A stretch of DNA of 48,672 nucleotides, from the IMG/VR virus record IMGVR_UViG_3300046777_002049, positions 1 to 48,672 of that record; one strand, written 5' to 3'. Made by a program: the position numbers and the translations under genes. Under the pieces are notes generated by a model, which worked only from the letters and a program-made list of their open reading frames with translations, was not told the DNA's origin and did no database searches. Position 1 is the first letter of the stretch. Each line of letters opens with the position of its first letter. This DNA is from a virus. Shown here in pieces: positions 21,306 through 30,336 of the stretch.

Positions 21306-24221
21306 ATGCCACAGCAAGTCATCAACATTGGTAGCGCTCCCAACGACGGAACGGGCGATCCGTTGAGGACAGCTTTTGATAAGTGTAATGACAACTTTAC
21401 GGAGCTGTATTCTGGTGGCGGCGGAGGCTCCGGTAGCGTCAGTTCTGTCAGCGTTGTAGCAGCCAATGGTGTTAGCGGTGTTGTTGCCAATCCGACAACG
21501 ACTCCAGCCATCACTCTGACCCTTGGGGCCATCACTCCAGCCACGGTCAATGGCATCACAATGCTGGGTGCCTTGAGCCCTCAGCTGACTGTCATTGGTA
21601 CTTCTGCTGTCACTGGCAACAACACAGGCGATCAGAACCTTTTCTCGAAGATTGCTGTAGCTGGTGAAGCAGACGTTGTTGCTGATAGCCCGACTGACAC
21701 GCTGACCTTGGTCGCTGGAGCCAACGTCATCCTCACCACTAATGCGACCAATGATGAGATCACCATCTCTTCTACAGGGGGCGGTGGAGGTGGCGCTCCA
21801 ATCAATGCGGATTATTTGGTTAGGACTGCAAATGCCAGTCTAACCGCTGAACGTGTTGTCACTGATTCCACTTCAGTCACGGCCAACTGGTCTACAGCTG
21901 GACAAGTTGCTTTTGAGAGGGCTGCTCTGACGGGTGACGTAATCGCTAGTGCAAATAGCAACTCAACTACGATTGATGCCAACAAAGTCACCTACTCCAA
22001 ATTCCAGCAAATCCCAGCGCTGAGCGTCGTTGCCAACGGTGGATCAACTGCGGCAAACGTATCATCTGTCTCCGGAACAGCCGGACAAGTGCTGAGGGTA
22101 AATGATTCCGGTAACACTCTGGCTTTTGGGGCGATAAATCTGGCAACTGCTGGATCAATTACTGGAACACTTGGTCTTGCGAATGGTGGAACCGGATTGA
22201 GTGGCGCCGGATCCAACAACCAAGTGCTTGTCACTAACGGTATAGCGGCGTCTTGGGGACAAGTCAGTCTGAGTGCTGGAGTCACTGGAGATCTTCCTTT
22301 AAGCAACTTAGCTCAAGCATCTGCTGCATCGATCCTGTTGGGACGCGGCGCCGGAGCGGGTGCTGGAGACTTCCAAGAGATCACCCTCGGAACAAACCTG
22401 TCCATGACTGGGACAGTGTTGAATGCCAGCGGTGGCTCTGGTGGTGGAAACGTCTCTGGTCCTGCCTCTCCGACTACAGACAACGCTTTGGTTCGTTGGG
22501 ATGGAACCACTGGAACGCTGATCAAAAACAGCGGCGTCACTCTGTCCAACACTCAGGAGATGAGTGGGCTGAAGAGCCTAACGTTCAACACTGCTGGTGG
22601 AACAGTTGGATTGGCCAAGATGGTGTGGGACACGACCAATCAGACGATTGACCTTGGTATCGGAGCTGGATCGGTTAACGCGCTGCTTGGTGTCGATAGT
22701 CACGTGCTAGGGAGAAACACCACTGGGTCAACAATCAATCGCGGAGAGGTTGTTAGAGTAAATGGGGCGAGTGCTGGAAACCTGACGATTGCGTTGGCTC
22801 AGGGGAATACGGATCCGAACACCGCAAACACCATCGGCATTGCGGCAGAAACCATTTCCAACAACGCCACTGGAATGGTCATTACGAGCGGACTGCTGCG
22901 TGACCTTAACACATCCACATTTTCTGCTGGAGATCTACTTTACATTAGCCCTACGACTCCTGGTCTTCTGGTAAACACTATTCCATCGGCACCGAATCAT
23001 GCGGTGCGAATGGGCTATGTTGTCAGCGCTCACCCCTCCAACGGAATCATCTACGTCGCTGTCAACAACGGCTACGAGCTGAACGAACTGCACGACGTTA
23101 ACTACCCGACGGCGCCAGCGACAAACGACTTCCTAGTTTACGTAACTAACCGTTGGGAGAATCAGACACCAGCCGCCGCACGCACGTCGATGGGGCTTGG
23201 TACGCTGGCCACACAAAGCGGGACATTCTCTGGCACTTCGAGCGGCACAAACACTGGAGATCAGACCATCACCCTCACCGGTGATGTCACCGGCACAGGA
23301 ACTGGTTCATTTGCTACAACCATTGGAGCTAACAAGGTCCAGTATTCGATGATCCAGCAGGTCGCTGGTCTTAGCGTCATTGGTAACGGTGGATCCACCA
23401 TGGCCAATTCTGCGGCCATTACAGGTACTGCTGGCCAAGTGCTCAGAGTAGATGCTGGCGGCAGTGCTCTGGCCTTTGGTGCTCTTAGCCTATCCACGGC
23501 AGCATCCATCACTGGAACGCTAGGAATAGCCAATGGTGGCACTGGCCAGACGACTGCCGTAGCAGCGTTCGACGCTCTTGCTCCGACGACGACCAAGGGC
23601 GACATCATCGTAAGCGACGGCACCGACAATGTGCGTCTGGCTGTGGGCGGCACCAATGGCCACGTCCTCACGGTCGATTCCACCACTGCTACTGGCGTCA
23701 AGTGGGCTGCTGTTAGTGCTTCCGGAGGTGGCTCAACCAACGTCTGGATTCCGGCTGCTCAGTGGATTCCTCGCACCACAACTGGCTGCGGAATCGACTC
23801 GCGGGAACAGGCCACTGGCAACATCAATACGGACGAGCTGCTGTTTGATCTGGCTACAATCGAGTACGCTCAGGCAATGGTTGTGATGCCATCCAACTAC
23901 AACAATGGAACTGTAACTGCTAGGTTCTATTGGACGGCATCTACTGGAACAGCATCTACAACTGTTACTTGGGCAATCCGTGGAAGAGCGTTTGGGGACA
24001 ATGTTGCGCTAGGCCAAACATTCACCAATGCCGCACAATCTGTGACAGACACATATTTTTCGGCAAACCAGATGCACATCTCTGGAGCAACTGGGTCTGT
24101 CTCGATTGATGGAACTCCTGCAGCTAACAAGCCGATCATCTTCGAGATCTACAGGGATACCGCTGATACGCTAAATGCTGACGCTCGACTGCTTGGTGTC
24201 GAAATCTCCTACACCGCCTAA
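21306..24221 (+). CDS. Large tail fibre protein
   Basis: 971 residues. The head module (MPQQVINIGSAPNDGTGDPL, then DKCNDNFTELY) is followed by a glycine linker and a Ser/Thr/Ala/Val/Gly-rich shaft. Two long internal repeats, around residues 220-300 and 675-755, share ANGGTG, TAGQVLRV and GGST elements. The module LLGRGAGAGAGDFQEITLGT matches the fibre at 19015. The C-terminal 170 residues (ESRE-like start, WIPAAQWIPRTTTGCGIDSR) form a distinct globular tip, the likely receptor-binding or trimerisation domain. It should adsorb to the host surface. Confidence 0.85.
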   Translation: MPQQVINIGSAPNDGTGDPLRTAFDKCNDNFTELYSGGGGGSGSVSSVSVVAANGVSGVVANPTTTPAITLTLGAITPATVNGITMLGALSPQLTVIGTSAVTGNNTGDQNLFSKIAVAGEADVVADSPTDTLTLVAGANVILTTNATNDEITISSTGGGGGGAPINADYLVRTANASLTAERVVTDSTSVTANWSTAGQVAFERAALTGDVIASANSNSTTIDANKVTYSKFQQIPALSVVANGGSTAANVSSVSGTAGQVLRVNDSGNTLAFGAINLATAGSITGTLGLANGGTGLSGAGSNNQVLVTNGIAASWGQVSLSAGVTGDLPLSNLAQASAASILLGRGAGAGAGDFQEITLGTNLSMTGTVLNASGGSGGGNVSGPASPTTDNALVRWDGTTGTLIKNSGVTLSNTQEMSGLKSLTFNTAGGTVGLAKMVWDTTNQTIDLGIGAGSVNALLGVDSHVLGRNTTGSTINRGEVVRVNGASAGNLTIALAQGNTDPNTANTIGIAAETISNNATGMVITSGLLRDLNTSTFSAGDLLYISPTTPGLLVNTIPSAPNHAVRMGYVVSAHPSNGIIYVAVNNGYELNELHDVNYPTAPATNDFLVYVTNRWENQTPAAARTSMGLGTLATQSGTFSGTSSGTNTGDQTITLTGDVTGTGTGSFATTIGANKVQYSMIQQVAGLSVIGNGGSTMANSAAITGTAGQVLRVDAGGSALAFGALSLSTAASITGTLGIANGGTGQTTAVAAFDALAPTTTKGDIIVSDGTDNVRLAVGGTNGHVLTVDSTTATGVKWAAVSASGGGSTNVWIPAAQWIPRTTTGCGIDSREQATGNINTDELLFDLATIEYAQAMVVMPSNYNNGTVTARFYWTASTGTASTTVTWAIRGRAFGDNVALGQTFTNAAQSVTDTYFSANQMHISGATGSVSIDGTPAANKPIIFEIYRDTADTLNADARLLGVEISYTA

Positions 24222-24922
24222 TGCACCGAAGGGCCAGACATTGCATTGGAAAAGCACTGGGGGCTAATATAGTCCTAGACTCTAGGTATTTGACTGATGC
24301 CGACGGCACTGCGCTCCAGACGTGGACTGATCGAAGCGGTAATGGAAAGGATGCGTCTCAGGCTACATTGGCTAATCGGCCCCTAGTCAAAACAGGCTCT
24401 AACGGAATCAATGGAAATCCAGTTGTTCAGTATGACGGTTCAAACGATTTCATGACCGTCAGCAGTTTTACTGTGTCTGCGAATATGTATGTATTGCTGG
24501 TCACCAAGATGACATCAGCAAACATGGTTTGTGAGCAGAGCGTAAACAATAATTCAAACGATGGGTTTTACGTTTACGGACAGCAAAATAGAAATGTAAA
24601 CATTAGGCGTGGGTCGAATTCTTATTACATTGAGGGCACCGCAAGTTGGATGGGAACCAGCAATACTGTGATTTGTTGGTCTTACGGGACGGTCAAACAG
24701 TATTATAAAGACTTTGTTCAAATAACAAAGGTCAATGAAGTAGATCAAAGCCCTTCAGGTAATGCTACTGACACTGTGTACATCATGAGCCGCGGTGGCT
24801 CTTCCCTTTTTTCCAGCGGACTTCTGGGCATGCTCATTGTTCAGGGCGGTGACGCCACTCTATCGTTTCTTAAGCGTGTCAACCATGCGGCTGGATACTC
24901 ATTCAAAATCGCCTGCTCTTGA
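24221..24922 (+). CDS. LamG/concanavalin-A-like lectin-domain fibre protein
   Basis: 233 residues, TAATG overlap with the long fibre. LQTWTDRSGNGKDASQATLA and GNPVVQYDGSNDFMTVSSFT are hallmarks of LamG/ConA-like jelly-roll domains that bind sugars. Almost the whole protein is this domain. Base use is more A/T-rich than the head genes, as in other receptor-binding genes here. It is probably a fibre-tip or separate adhesin working with the 971-residue fibre. Confidence 0.75.
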   Translation: MHRRARHCIGKALGANIVLDSRYLTDADGTALQTWTDRSGNGKDASQATLANRPLVKTGSNGINGNPVVQYDGSNDFMTVSSFTVSANMYVLLVTKMTSANMVCEQSVNNNSNDGFYVYGQQNRNVNIRRGSNSYYIEGTASWMGTSNTVICWSYGTVKQYYKDFVQITKVNEVDQSPSGNATDTVYIMSRGGSSLFSSGLLGMLIVQGGDATLSFLKRVNHAAGYSFKIACS

Positions 24923-24925
24923 TCC

Positions 24926-25351
24926 ATGACCTACCTTTCGTACAACAAACAGCTCCGCTCCGAGACTGATCCGGAGATCATTGCCACGCTTCTCCGTAAG
25001 GGCTGGGTCGAGGTGCCGCAGCCTCCGTACGATCCTGCGACTCAGACCTGCCAGTGGATTGACGGCGCTTGGGTGGTGGCTCCTATTGTTGTCCCTGTTC
25101 CGGAGCAGGTGTCGATGTGGGCCTTGCGTGAGGCCACCATCATAGCTGGCGAGAAGGCCAATATCGAAGCGGCCATGAATGCGCTTCCGGAACCAGATAA
25201 GTGGATCGCCTGGAACCGCTGGGAATATAAGGAGAACATCGTCCGCAACAGTCCCATTATTTCATTGCTTCAACAAGAGCTTGGCTGGACAACCCAGTTC
25301 GTAGACGATCTCTACAAGTCCGCAGCGCAGATCGCGTCCAACCCCAACTGA
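24926..25351 (+). CDS. Fibre-associated protein (possible assembly chaperone)
   Basis: 141 residues starting four bases after the lectin gene. The N-terminal part (LRKGWVEVPQPPYDPATQTC, QWIDGAWVV) is a short domain seen downstream of tail-fibre genes. The C-terminal half (MWALREATIIAGEKANIEAA; WEYKENIVRNSPII) is helical and of a type common in proteins encoded after phage fibres. A role as fibre assembly chaperone or connector is inferred from position. Confidence 0.6.
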   Translation: MTYLSYNKQLRSETDPEIIATLLRKGWVEVPQPPYDPATQTCQWIDGAWVVAPIVVPVPEQVSMWALREATIIAGEKANIEAAMNALPEPDKWIAWNRWEYKENIVRNSPIISLLQQELGWTTQFVDDLYKSAAQIASNPN

Positions 25352-25352
25352 C

Positions 25353-25511
25353 ATGGCCACACCAACCTTTCCGAACAACTGGCAGTACGGGGACGATGGA
25401 TGCTGCACCAACACGATCTCGGAATGTGTTCCTCTTTTCAACGACTTCCTTGCTCAAGAAAACTTCGAGACCATCACACAAGAAGACACCAGCGAAATAG
25501 TTTTAGGATAA
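25353..25511 (+). CDS. 52-residue hypothetical protein
   Basis: ATG 25353 directly follows the previous stop (TGACATGG). The sequence contains a tandem Cys pair (GDDGCCTNTISECV) and an acidic C-terminus ending EIVLG. The next gene starts five bases later. No domain is recognised. The snug packing in the fibre operon supports it as real. Confidence 0.5.
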   Translation: MATPTFPNNWQYGDDGCCTNTISECVPLFNDFLAQENFETITQEDTSEIVLG

Positions 25512-25515
25512 TCCC

Positions 25516-25818
25516 ATGAACAAGCGTATTACAGATCTTCCGGCGATCTCGACGGTGGATGCGGCGGCTGATCCGCTGCCCATCGTTGATGTCAGCGACA
25601 CCAGCCAAGCGGTCACTGGCACCACTAAAAAGATCACCATCAATCAGATCTACGCTGCTTTCACTTCATCCGATCCAAAGATCATCACTGGAACATTTCC
25701 CGACCCAAATAACTACGTCACCGCTATCCCTGGCTCAATCTACTTTGACCTAACTACTCCGGCATCTCCTGTGCAGTGGGTCAAAACAACTGGCACCGGA
25801 AACACTGGCTGGATCTGA
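25516..25818 (+). CDS. Small fibre-head-like virion protein
   Basis: 100 residues. The sequence MNKRITDLPAISTVDAAADP, then VDVSDTSQAVTGTTKKITIN, is a module that opens many phage tail-fibre genes. It ends with a beta segment (GSIYFDLTTPASPVQWVKTT). Here it stands alone, so it may be an adaptor for the esterase-like fibre that follows five bases later. Confidence 0.65.
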   Translation: MNKRITDLPAISTVDAAADPLPIVDVSDTSQAVTGTTKKITINQIYAAFTSSDPKIITGTFPDPNNYVTAIPGSIYFDLTTPASPVQWVKTTGTGNTGWI

Positions 25819-25823
25819 TCTCT

Positions 25824-28049
25824 ATGAAATACCTGATTGCTCTACTCTTCTGCTTCACGCTGGCGGCTCAACAGACCGTCAACAACTTCACTGTTAAGAC
25901 GAACCTCACGGTTGGCGGATCAATTAACGGTGTATCATCAAACTTACTCTCAAAGATCTCGTCTGGATCTTTTGCTGCTGGATCAATTTTCCCACTGCCT
26001 CAAGGAGTTGTTAATTACTGGGCTATAGGAGACAGTCAGACTTATGGAGCATATGCCACTCCTCAGGCTTATGCTGATTATGATCCTTCCACTGGAATAT
26101 ATCGTTTGTTTCAGGATCTAAGATATCCAAATATTATCGCATCAAAATTTGGTTTGAATTTGTCCAACCAAGCAGTCAGCGGTCAGGCGTTTTCTTATCT
26201 TCCAACAAATCCAATCAATGGACTCTCGCAGATGAGGGTGCTTGGTGTTAATAACAGCGGACTTGTAACGTGTGCTCTTGGATATAACGATGGATACTCC
26301 TATCAATTCGGACAAGAAGCCGAGCTTTCTCAAGCATTCCGGAGGGCTGCAAACGCAATCATTGGAAGGGCTTTGGCTTATACATACACGACACCAAACG
26401 GAACCAAATACGGAAACACTCCAGATACCAGTTTTTCTACAACCAGTTCAACTATTGTTGATGATGGTAATGCTGGGAAATCTCCATTCCCAGTTACTTA
26501 TAATGATTCCAGCACAATAACCAGACTTATTCTTAGCGGATCTCAAACGGTTACGTTTTCAGCAACAAATCCAATAGTTTGGGTTTCACTTACAAGCTCT
26601 CCGGGAAGAGTCGATTTGTATTCTGGAACCAACATGATTGATTCTGTGTATTCAACAGGGTCATATGGATATAATCTTCCTGTTGCGCTTATAGGTCACG
26701 GCCTGTCTGGAACTTTCACAGTGAAAAACATTACAGGAAGCAGCAACAGTGTTTATGCTGTTGGTGGAATTGCCGATTCATCAGCCGCTCAAAACAAGTA
26801 CGTTGTCATGTGTGCGCCAACTGTACTCAATGGAAACCCTGTAAAATCAAGGCTTGTTTCAATTGGAAGATCCATTCGGTCTGCTGTTTCTGATTGGCAA
26901 TCGTATCAAGTGTACTTTGCGGACTTTGCCTCTAAAGTTCCATCTACATCAACTCCAGCAGACGACGTGAATCATCCAGATCCTTCAGGAAACAGGATCA
27001 TGGCAAATGCGATCATCAATGCTATCAAGCCTGACGTATCTGTAGACGCGGGGTCTCCTCCGGTATCGTTTAGTGATTACGGATTCTCTGTTTATGGAGA
27101 CAAATCATTGTCTAATCAGTATGTAACAAATACTGCTGCTCATTTGTTCACATCTTCTGATAAGTCTTATATCAAGAGCTACAACTACGGAGGATCATCG
27201 TATAAGCCGCTGATGTTGGATGCTCGCTATGTATCTTCATCGCGCGGTCCTCTTTCAGCTCAAGGACAAGTATCGTCTTTGTCTGATTACCCAACTGGAA
27301 ACTCAGCTTCATTTATGATAAGTGGAGGATCTGCTTATTATGACAATCTATATTCAGATGGAGTGTCTTATAATTTTATACCTCTAACTATCAGATCAAA
27401 ATACTCAGTGTTTTCTGAAGGCCCGATTCAGGTGACTTCTATTTATTCGTCACCAACTAATCTTGCATCTGGAAACAGTGTAGTCATATCAAATGCAGGA
27501 ATCACCTCTTACATTGAATCTGTAAATGTGTCTGGTTCTACAAAGACATACAACACACTTGAGTTGTATGGTAAATCTGTAAATATAGGTGTTGGATCAG
27601 GTGGGTTAACTGTTCAGGGTAACTTTTCTTCTGTATCACAATATCCAAGTGGAAACTTCACGTCTCTGGCAATGAGCGGTGGCACTGGATATTTGGACTC
27701 TTTAAATAACACTGCCGGAACAACCTCATTCCTTCCTCTTGTTATTAGAAGCTCTTCGGCTTCATTTGAATCTCCAGTCCAACTGACTCAGCTTGGTCAT
27801 GGTTTTAAGGTCAAGGAAGGATCCAACGCCAAGATGGGAACTGCCACTCTAACCGCTGGATCCGCCACCGTTTCGACGACCGCTGTAGCTGTTAACAGCC
27901 GCATTTATTTGACGAGCAACATAGACGGCGGAACTCCGGGTTGGCTTCGCGTTTCAGCACGGACTGCTGGAACTAGCTTCACCATCACATCGTCTAGCGC
28001 CACCGACACATCCACCGTGGCTTGGATCATCTTTGACCCGGCTCCATAA
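25824..28049 (+). CDS. Signal-peptide-bearing SGNH-hydrolase fibre or depolymerase
   Basis: 741 residues from ATG 25824. The N-terminus MKYLIALLFCFTLAAQQ reads as a secretion signal, unusual for a virion protein. Residues about 65-390 hold an SGNH/GDSL esterase: block I AIGDSQTYG (Ser71), block III-like LGYNDGY and the Asp-His pair in DDVNHPDPSG (Asp380, His384). The rest is Ser/Tyr/Gly-rich beta structure with repeats of SxYPSGN type and a C-terminal domain of fibre type. It may deacetylate capsular or envelope polysaccharide. TVNNFTVKTNL after the signal is shared with the protein at 28912. Codon use is A/T-rich, suggesting recent acquisition. Confidence 0.75.
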   Translation: MKYLIALLFCFTLAAQQTVNNFTVKTNLTVGGSINGVSSNLLSKISSGSFAAGSIFPLPQGVVNYWAIGDSQTYGAYATPQAYADYDPSTGIYRLFQDLRYPNIIASKFGLNLSNQAVSGQAFSYLPTNPINGLSQMRVLGVNNSGLVTCALGYNDGYSYQFGQEAELSQAFRRAANAIIGRALAYTYTTPNGTKYGNTPDTSFSTTSSTIVDDGNAGKSPFPVTYNDSSTITRLILSGSQTVTFSATNPIVWVSLTSSPGRVDLYSGTNMIDSVYSTGSYGYNLPVALIGHGLSGTFTVKNITGSSNSVYAVGGIADSSAAQNKYVVMCAPTVLNGNPVKSRLVSIGRSIRSAVSDWQSYQVYFADFASKVPSTSTPADDVNHPDPSGNRIMANAIINAIKPDVSVDAGSPPVSFSDYGFSVYGDKSLSNQYVTNTAAHLFTSSDKSYIKSYNYGGSSYKPLMLDARYVSSSRGPLSAQGQVSSLSDYPTGNSASFMISGGSAYYDNLYSDGVSYNFIPLTIRSKYSVFSEGPIQVTSIYSSPTNLASGNSVVISNAGITSYIESVNVSGSTKTYNTLELYGKSVNIGVGSGGLTVQGNFSSVSQYPSGNFTSLAMSGGTGYLDSLNNTAGTTSFLPLVIRSSSASFESPVQLTQLGHGFKVKEGSNAKMGTATLTAGSATVSTTAVAVNSRIYLTSNIDGGTPGWLRVSARTAGTSFTITSSSATDTSTVAWIIFDPAP

Positions 28050-28051
28050 CC

Positions 28052-28198
28052 ATGCCCATCAAACACTCCGCCTCCCAGAAGGCCTTTGAGTCCAACCTCA
28101 GGCGCGAGCTTGAGCGCGGCAAACCCATGAAGCAGGCTCTCGCCATCGCCTACTCGGTGCAGCGTGAAGCCATCAACAAGAAACGTCGTAAGTCATGA
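28052..28198 (+). CDS. 48-residue basic protein with KQALAIAYS motif
   Basis: ATG 28052 two bases after the esterase stop. The sequence (SQKAFESNLRRELERGKPMK, then QALAIAYSVQ) resembles small basic phage proteins with the KQAxAIA pattern of unknown function. It ends NKKRRKS and its stop overlaps the next ATG (ATGA). Confidence 0.6.
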   Translation: MPIKHSASQKAFESNLRRELERGKPMKQALAIAYSVQREAINKKRRKS

Positions 28199-28374
28199 AC
28201 AAACAAACCATTGAAGTCATTGTCCGCGCTCTCCTACAAGCTGGTGCTGGTGCCCTGGCTGCTCGAGGAATCGCCCTGGAGAACTCCCAGACCGAAGCCG
28301 TCATCGGCGGTGTGCTTGCCATCATCACGATCATCTGGTCGCTGAAGAGCAAGGCTGCTGCTAAAGCTGAATGA
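28195..28374 (+). CDS. Putative holin
   Basis: 59 residues, ATGA overlap. The first half (NKQTIEVIVRALLQAGAGAL) is amphipathic or weakly hydrophobic, and residues about 32-50 (EAVIGGVLAIITIIWSLKSK) form a membrane segment followed by Lys/Ala. The pattern matches a small phage holin type I know from environmental phages (Pam3-gp28-like). Holins form lesions in the inner membrane that start lysis. It opens the lysis cassette; no endolysin is recognised beside it. Confidence 0.65.
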   Translation: MNKQTIEVIVRALLQAGAGALAARGIALENSQTEAVIGGVLAIITIIWSLKSKAAAKAE

Positions 28375-28535
28375 TCGAGCAGATCGTCACAGCCATCCTA
28401 AAGTTCGTTGAATCGCTTCTTAGGAAGGATCAGACGAGTGAAGATGTACAACAGCGTCCCGGCCTCCGTCAGCGCCTTCGTGATCGCATCAACGCTCATA
28501 AGCGGATGCGCGACCAGGGTAATCATGGTGCCTGA
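28371..28535 (+). CDS. 54-residue lysis-cassette protein
   Basis: ATGA overlap with the holin. It begins with an amphipathic helix (IEQIVTAILKFVESLLRKD) and continues as a basic, Arg-rich tail. The outer-membrane lipoprotein gene at 28438 starts inside it in another frame. A nested arrangement recalls Rz/Rz1 spanins, but the helix is short for a membrane anchor, so its role is uncertain. Confidence 0.55.
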   Translation: MIEQIVTAILKFVESLLRKDQTSEDVQQRPGLRQRLRDRINAHKRMRDQGNHGA

Positions 28536-28668
28536 CGGAGAGCCGGTACGTTTGGCTGAACCAGTCAAAGCCCGCGTTTGGGTGATTGACCAAAAAGGCC
28601 AATCTGTGAAGAGTCAGAACCGTGTTCCGATCCCAGCGGGTTGGTACGCTCTCCCTGACCCAAAATGA
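28438..28668 (+). CDS. Lipoprotein, o-spanin (Rz1)-like
   Basis: 76 residues from GTG 28438, supported by AGGAAGG (28422-28428) nine bases upstream; ATG 28444 is the alternative. A signal segment ends in the lipobox LISGC, with Cys24 as lipidated residue. The mature part is short and Pro/Val-rich (VPDGEPVRLAEPVKARVWVI) and ends PIPAGWYALPDPK. It overlaps the preceding gene by 98 bases in a different frame, as Rz1 genes do with Rz. Likely anchored in the outer membrane for the last step of lysis, which points to a Gram-negative-type host. Confidence 0.65.
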   Translation: MKMYNSVPASVSAFVIASTLISGCATRVIMVPDGEPVRLAEPVKARVWVIDQKGQSVKSQNRVPIPAGWYALPDPK

Positions 28669-28910
28669 TCGAAGCCAACTCGGATTTCGTGAAGTGGACG
28701 GACTTGGCCTTCAAGTGGGCCGTAGTCTTAGGGCCTGTTGTGATGGGCATCGTGTTCACCTATCTAAAGTCCATTTTCGTAACTAAGCTGGAGTTTGAGA
28801 AGCTCCACCCAAGGATCGATTCGATGGAGAGGACGATCCTCCTGATGGCCAACCAACAGAAGACTTTAGATGATCACGAAGACAGGATCCGCGCTCTTGA
28901 ACGTAAATAA
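28665..28910 (+). CDS. Membrane protein with coiled coil, i-spanin-like
   Basis: 81 residues, ATGA overlap. Residues about 15-38 (LAFKWAVVLGPVVMGIVFTY) form one membrane segment, followed by a heptad-like coiled coil (KLEFEKLHPRIDSMERTILL, then DDHEDRIRALERK). The architecture fits an inner-membrane spanin subunit whose periplasmic coiled coil contacts the lipoprotein encoded just upstream. The order (lipoprotein first) is reversed relative to lambda. A generic phage coiled-coil membrane protein is the alternative. Confidence 0.6.
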   Translation: MIEANSDFVKWTDLAFKWAVVLGPVVMGIVFTYLKSIFVTKLEFEKLHPRIDSMERTILLMANQQKTLDDHEDRIRALERK

Positions 28911-28911
28911 T

Positions 28912-30336
28912 ATGAGATACCTACTGCTGCTGCTTCCGCTCACCCTCTTAGCCCAAATCCCAGGCACTTTTCGTGTCACTGGACCCGTCGCTCCGACAGC
29001 CACCAACTCCAACTACGGAGCCTCCATACCTGTCTATAACTATGGAGGTTTTCTCACTGGCTTGGGTTCGTTGAGCGAGCTTCAGAACCTCAACATCTAC
29101 CCTCTGGCACGTCGTCACGCGGGGCAGATTGCGGTACTGACCAATGGTGTGGCCTATCAGCTTGGAAGCGATCTGACGACTTGGACCACTTACGCTGGAT
29201 GGACCAACTTTCAGACAGTCAACAACTTCACAATCAACACCAATCTTGTTGTTGGTAATACGGCCACGGTTGTTGGTGAAGCGGTTATTGATGGAATCAA
29301 CATTGGCAATGGACCTGGAAATCAAACCAGCAACACGCGAGTTGGTCGTGGAGCTTTCAACGGGACCGCTCTTGGCCAGCACAACGTCGTCATCGGCAAC
29401 AACGCTGCTCCAGTCGCTACAACCCCGACAAACAACGTCATCATCGGCAGCAATGCCGGGCTTAGCATCACCAGCTCTGACAACAACGTTGTAGTTGGCC
29501 AGGATGCTTACAGAGCAGCAACTGTTGGATCATCGAATCCGGCAGATCCAAGCTACACTACAGGTGCTCACAACAACATCGCGATTGGTCGCGCTGCGAT
29601 GTACAGCATGTATGATGGCAGGAACAATTTTGCCGCCGGAACATTTTCGATGTACCCAACTACAAATGGTGATTTCAACGTCGCCTTGGGAGTTCACAGT
29701 CTGAACAGTTTCATCTCTGGAGACGCAAACACGTCTATCGGAGAAAGCTCCCTATACAATAACACAACTGGATTCTACAACACCGCACTTGGGGCTGGTG
29801 CTGGTTACTATTCGTCTTCAAGCAGTCAGAGGAATGTTTATCTTGGATTTAATGCCGGCCCAAGTTCCTTAACCACTGAAAACAACAAGCTCTACATCGA
29901 CAACGCCCCAGGAACTCCTTTGATTGGTGGTGATTTTACGGCAAACACTGTCACTATATCTGGCCGACTTGGACTTGGCGTGGCCCCTCTACCGACTCAT
30001 GGACTTTACACAAAGGATCTTGGTGGTCTTATAGTTGAAAATCCGAGCAATCAGGACACCACAATAGCATTGTTGGCTACTGGAGCCGCGTATGCGTCTT
30101 TCGGTTATAACGGAGGAGCCACGACCAATCCATACGGAGCTCCTTCTGGATCCGTTTATTTTGGAACTCCACAGCAGAAGGACGTGTGGATTTCTTCGGC
30201 AGGGGGTCGTTTGAAAGTATCGACGCCTAACGGAACTAACACTTGGATCACTGTCACAACGCTCCCGACCTCGGCGACAGGACTTCCTTCAGGTACTCTC
30301 TGGAATGACGCTGGAACGCTCAAGGTTGCTCCATGA
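28912..30336 (+). CDS. Signal-peptide-bearing fibre with YadA-head-like repeats
   Basis: 474 residues from ATG 28912. The N-terminus MRYLLLLLPLTLLAQIPGTF is a strong signal peptide. QTVNNFTINTNLVVG near residue 100 repeats the motif after the signal of the protein at 25824. Residues about 150-300 show NNVxIGxNA-type repeats (HNVVIGNNAAP, NNVIIGSNAGL, NNVVVGQDAY, NIAIGRAAM), as in left-handed parallel beta-roll heads of trimeric adhesins. The C-terminal 130 residues form a separate domain ending SGTLWNDAGTLKVAP, a common phage fibre ending. Why a virion fibre carries a secretion signal is unclear. Confidence 0.75.
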   Translation: MRYLLLLLPLTLLAQIPGTFRVTGPVAPTATNSNYGASIPVYNYGGFLTGLGSLSELQNLNIYPLARRHAGQIAVLTNGVAYQLGSDLTTWTTYAGWTNFQTVNNFTINTNLVVGNTATVVGEAVIDGINIGNGPGNQTSNTRVGRGAFNGTALGQHNVVIGNNAAPVATTPTNNVIIGSNAGLSITSSDNNVVVGQDAYRAATVGSSNPADPSYTTGAHNNIAIGRAAMYSMYDGRNNFAAGTFSMYPTTNGDFNVALGVHSLNSFISGDANTSIGESSLYNNTTGFYNTALGAGAGYYSSSSSQRNVYLGFNAGPSSLTTENNKLYIDNAPGTPLIGGDFTANTVTISGRLGLGVAPLPTHGLYTKDLGGLIVENPSNQDTTIALLATGAAYASFGYNGGATTNPYGAPSGSVYFGTPQQKDVWISSAGGRLKVSTPNGTNTWITVTTLPTSATGLPSGTLWNDAGTLKVAP

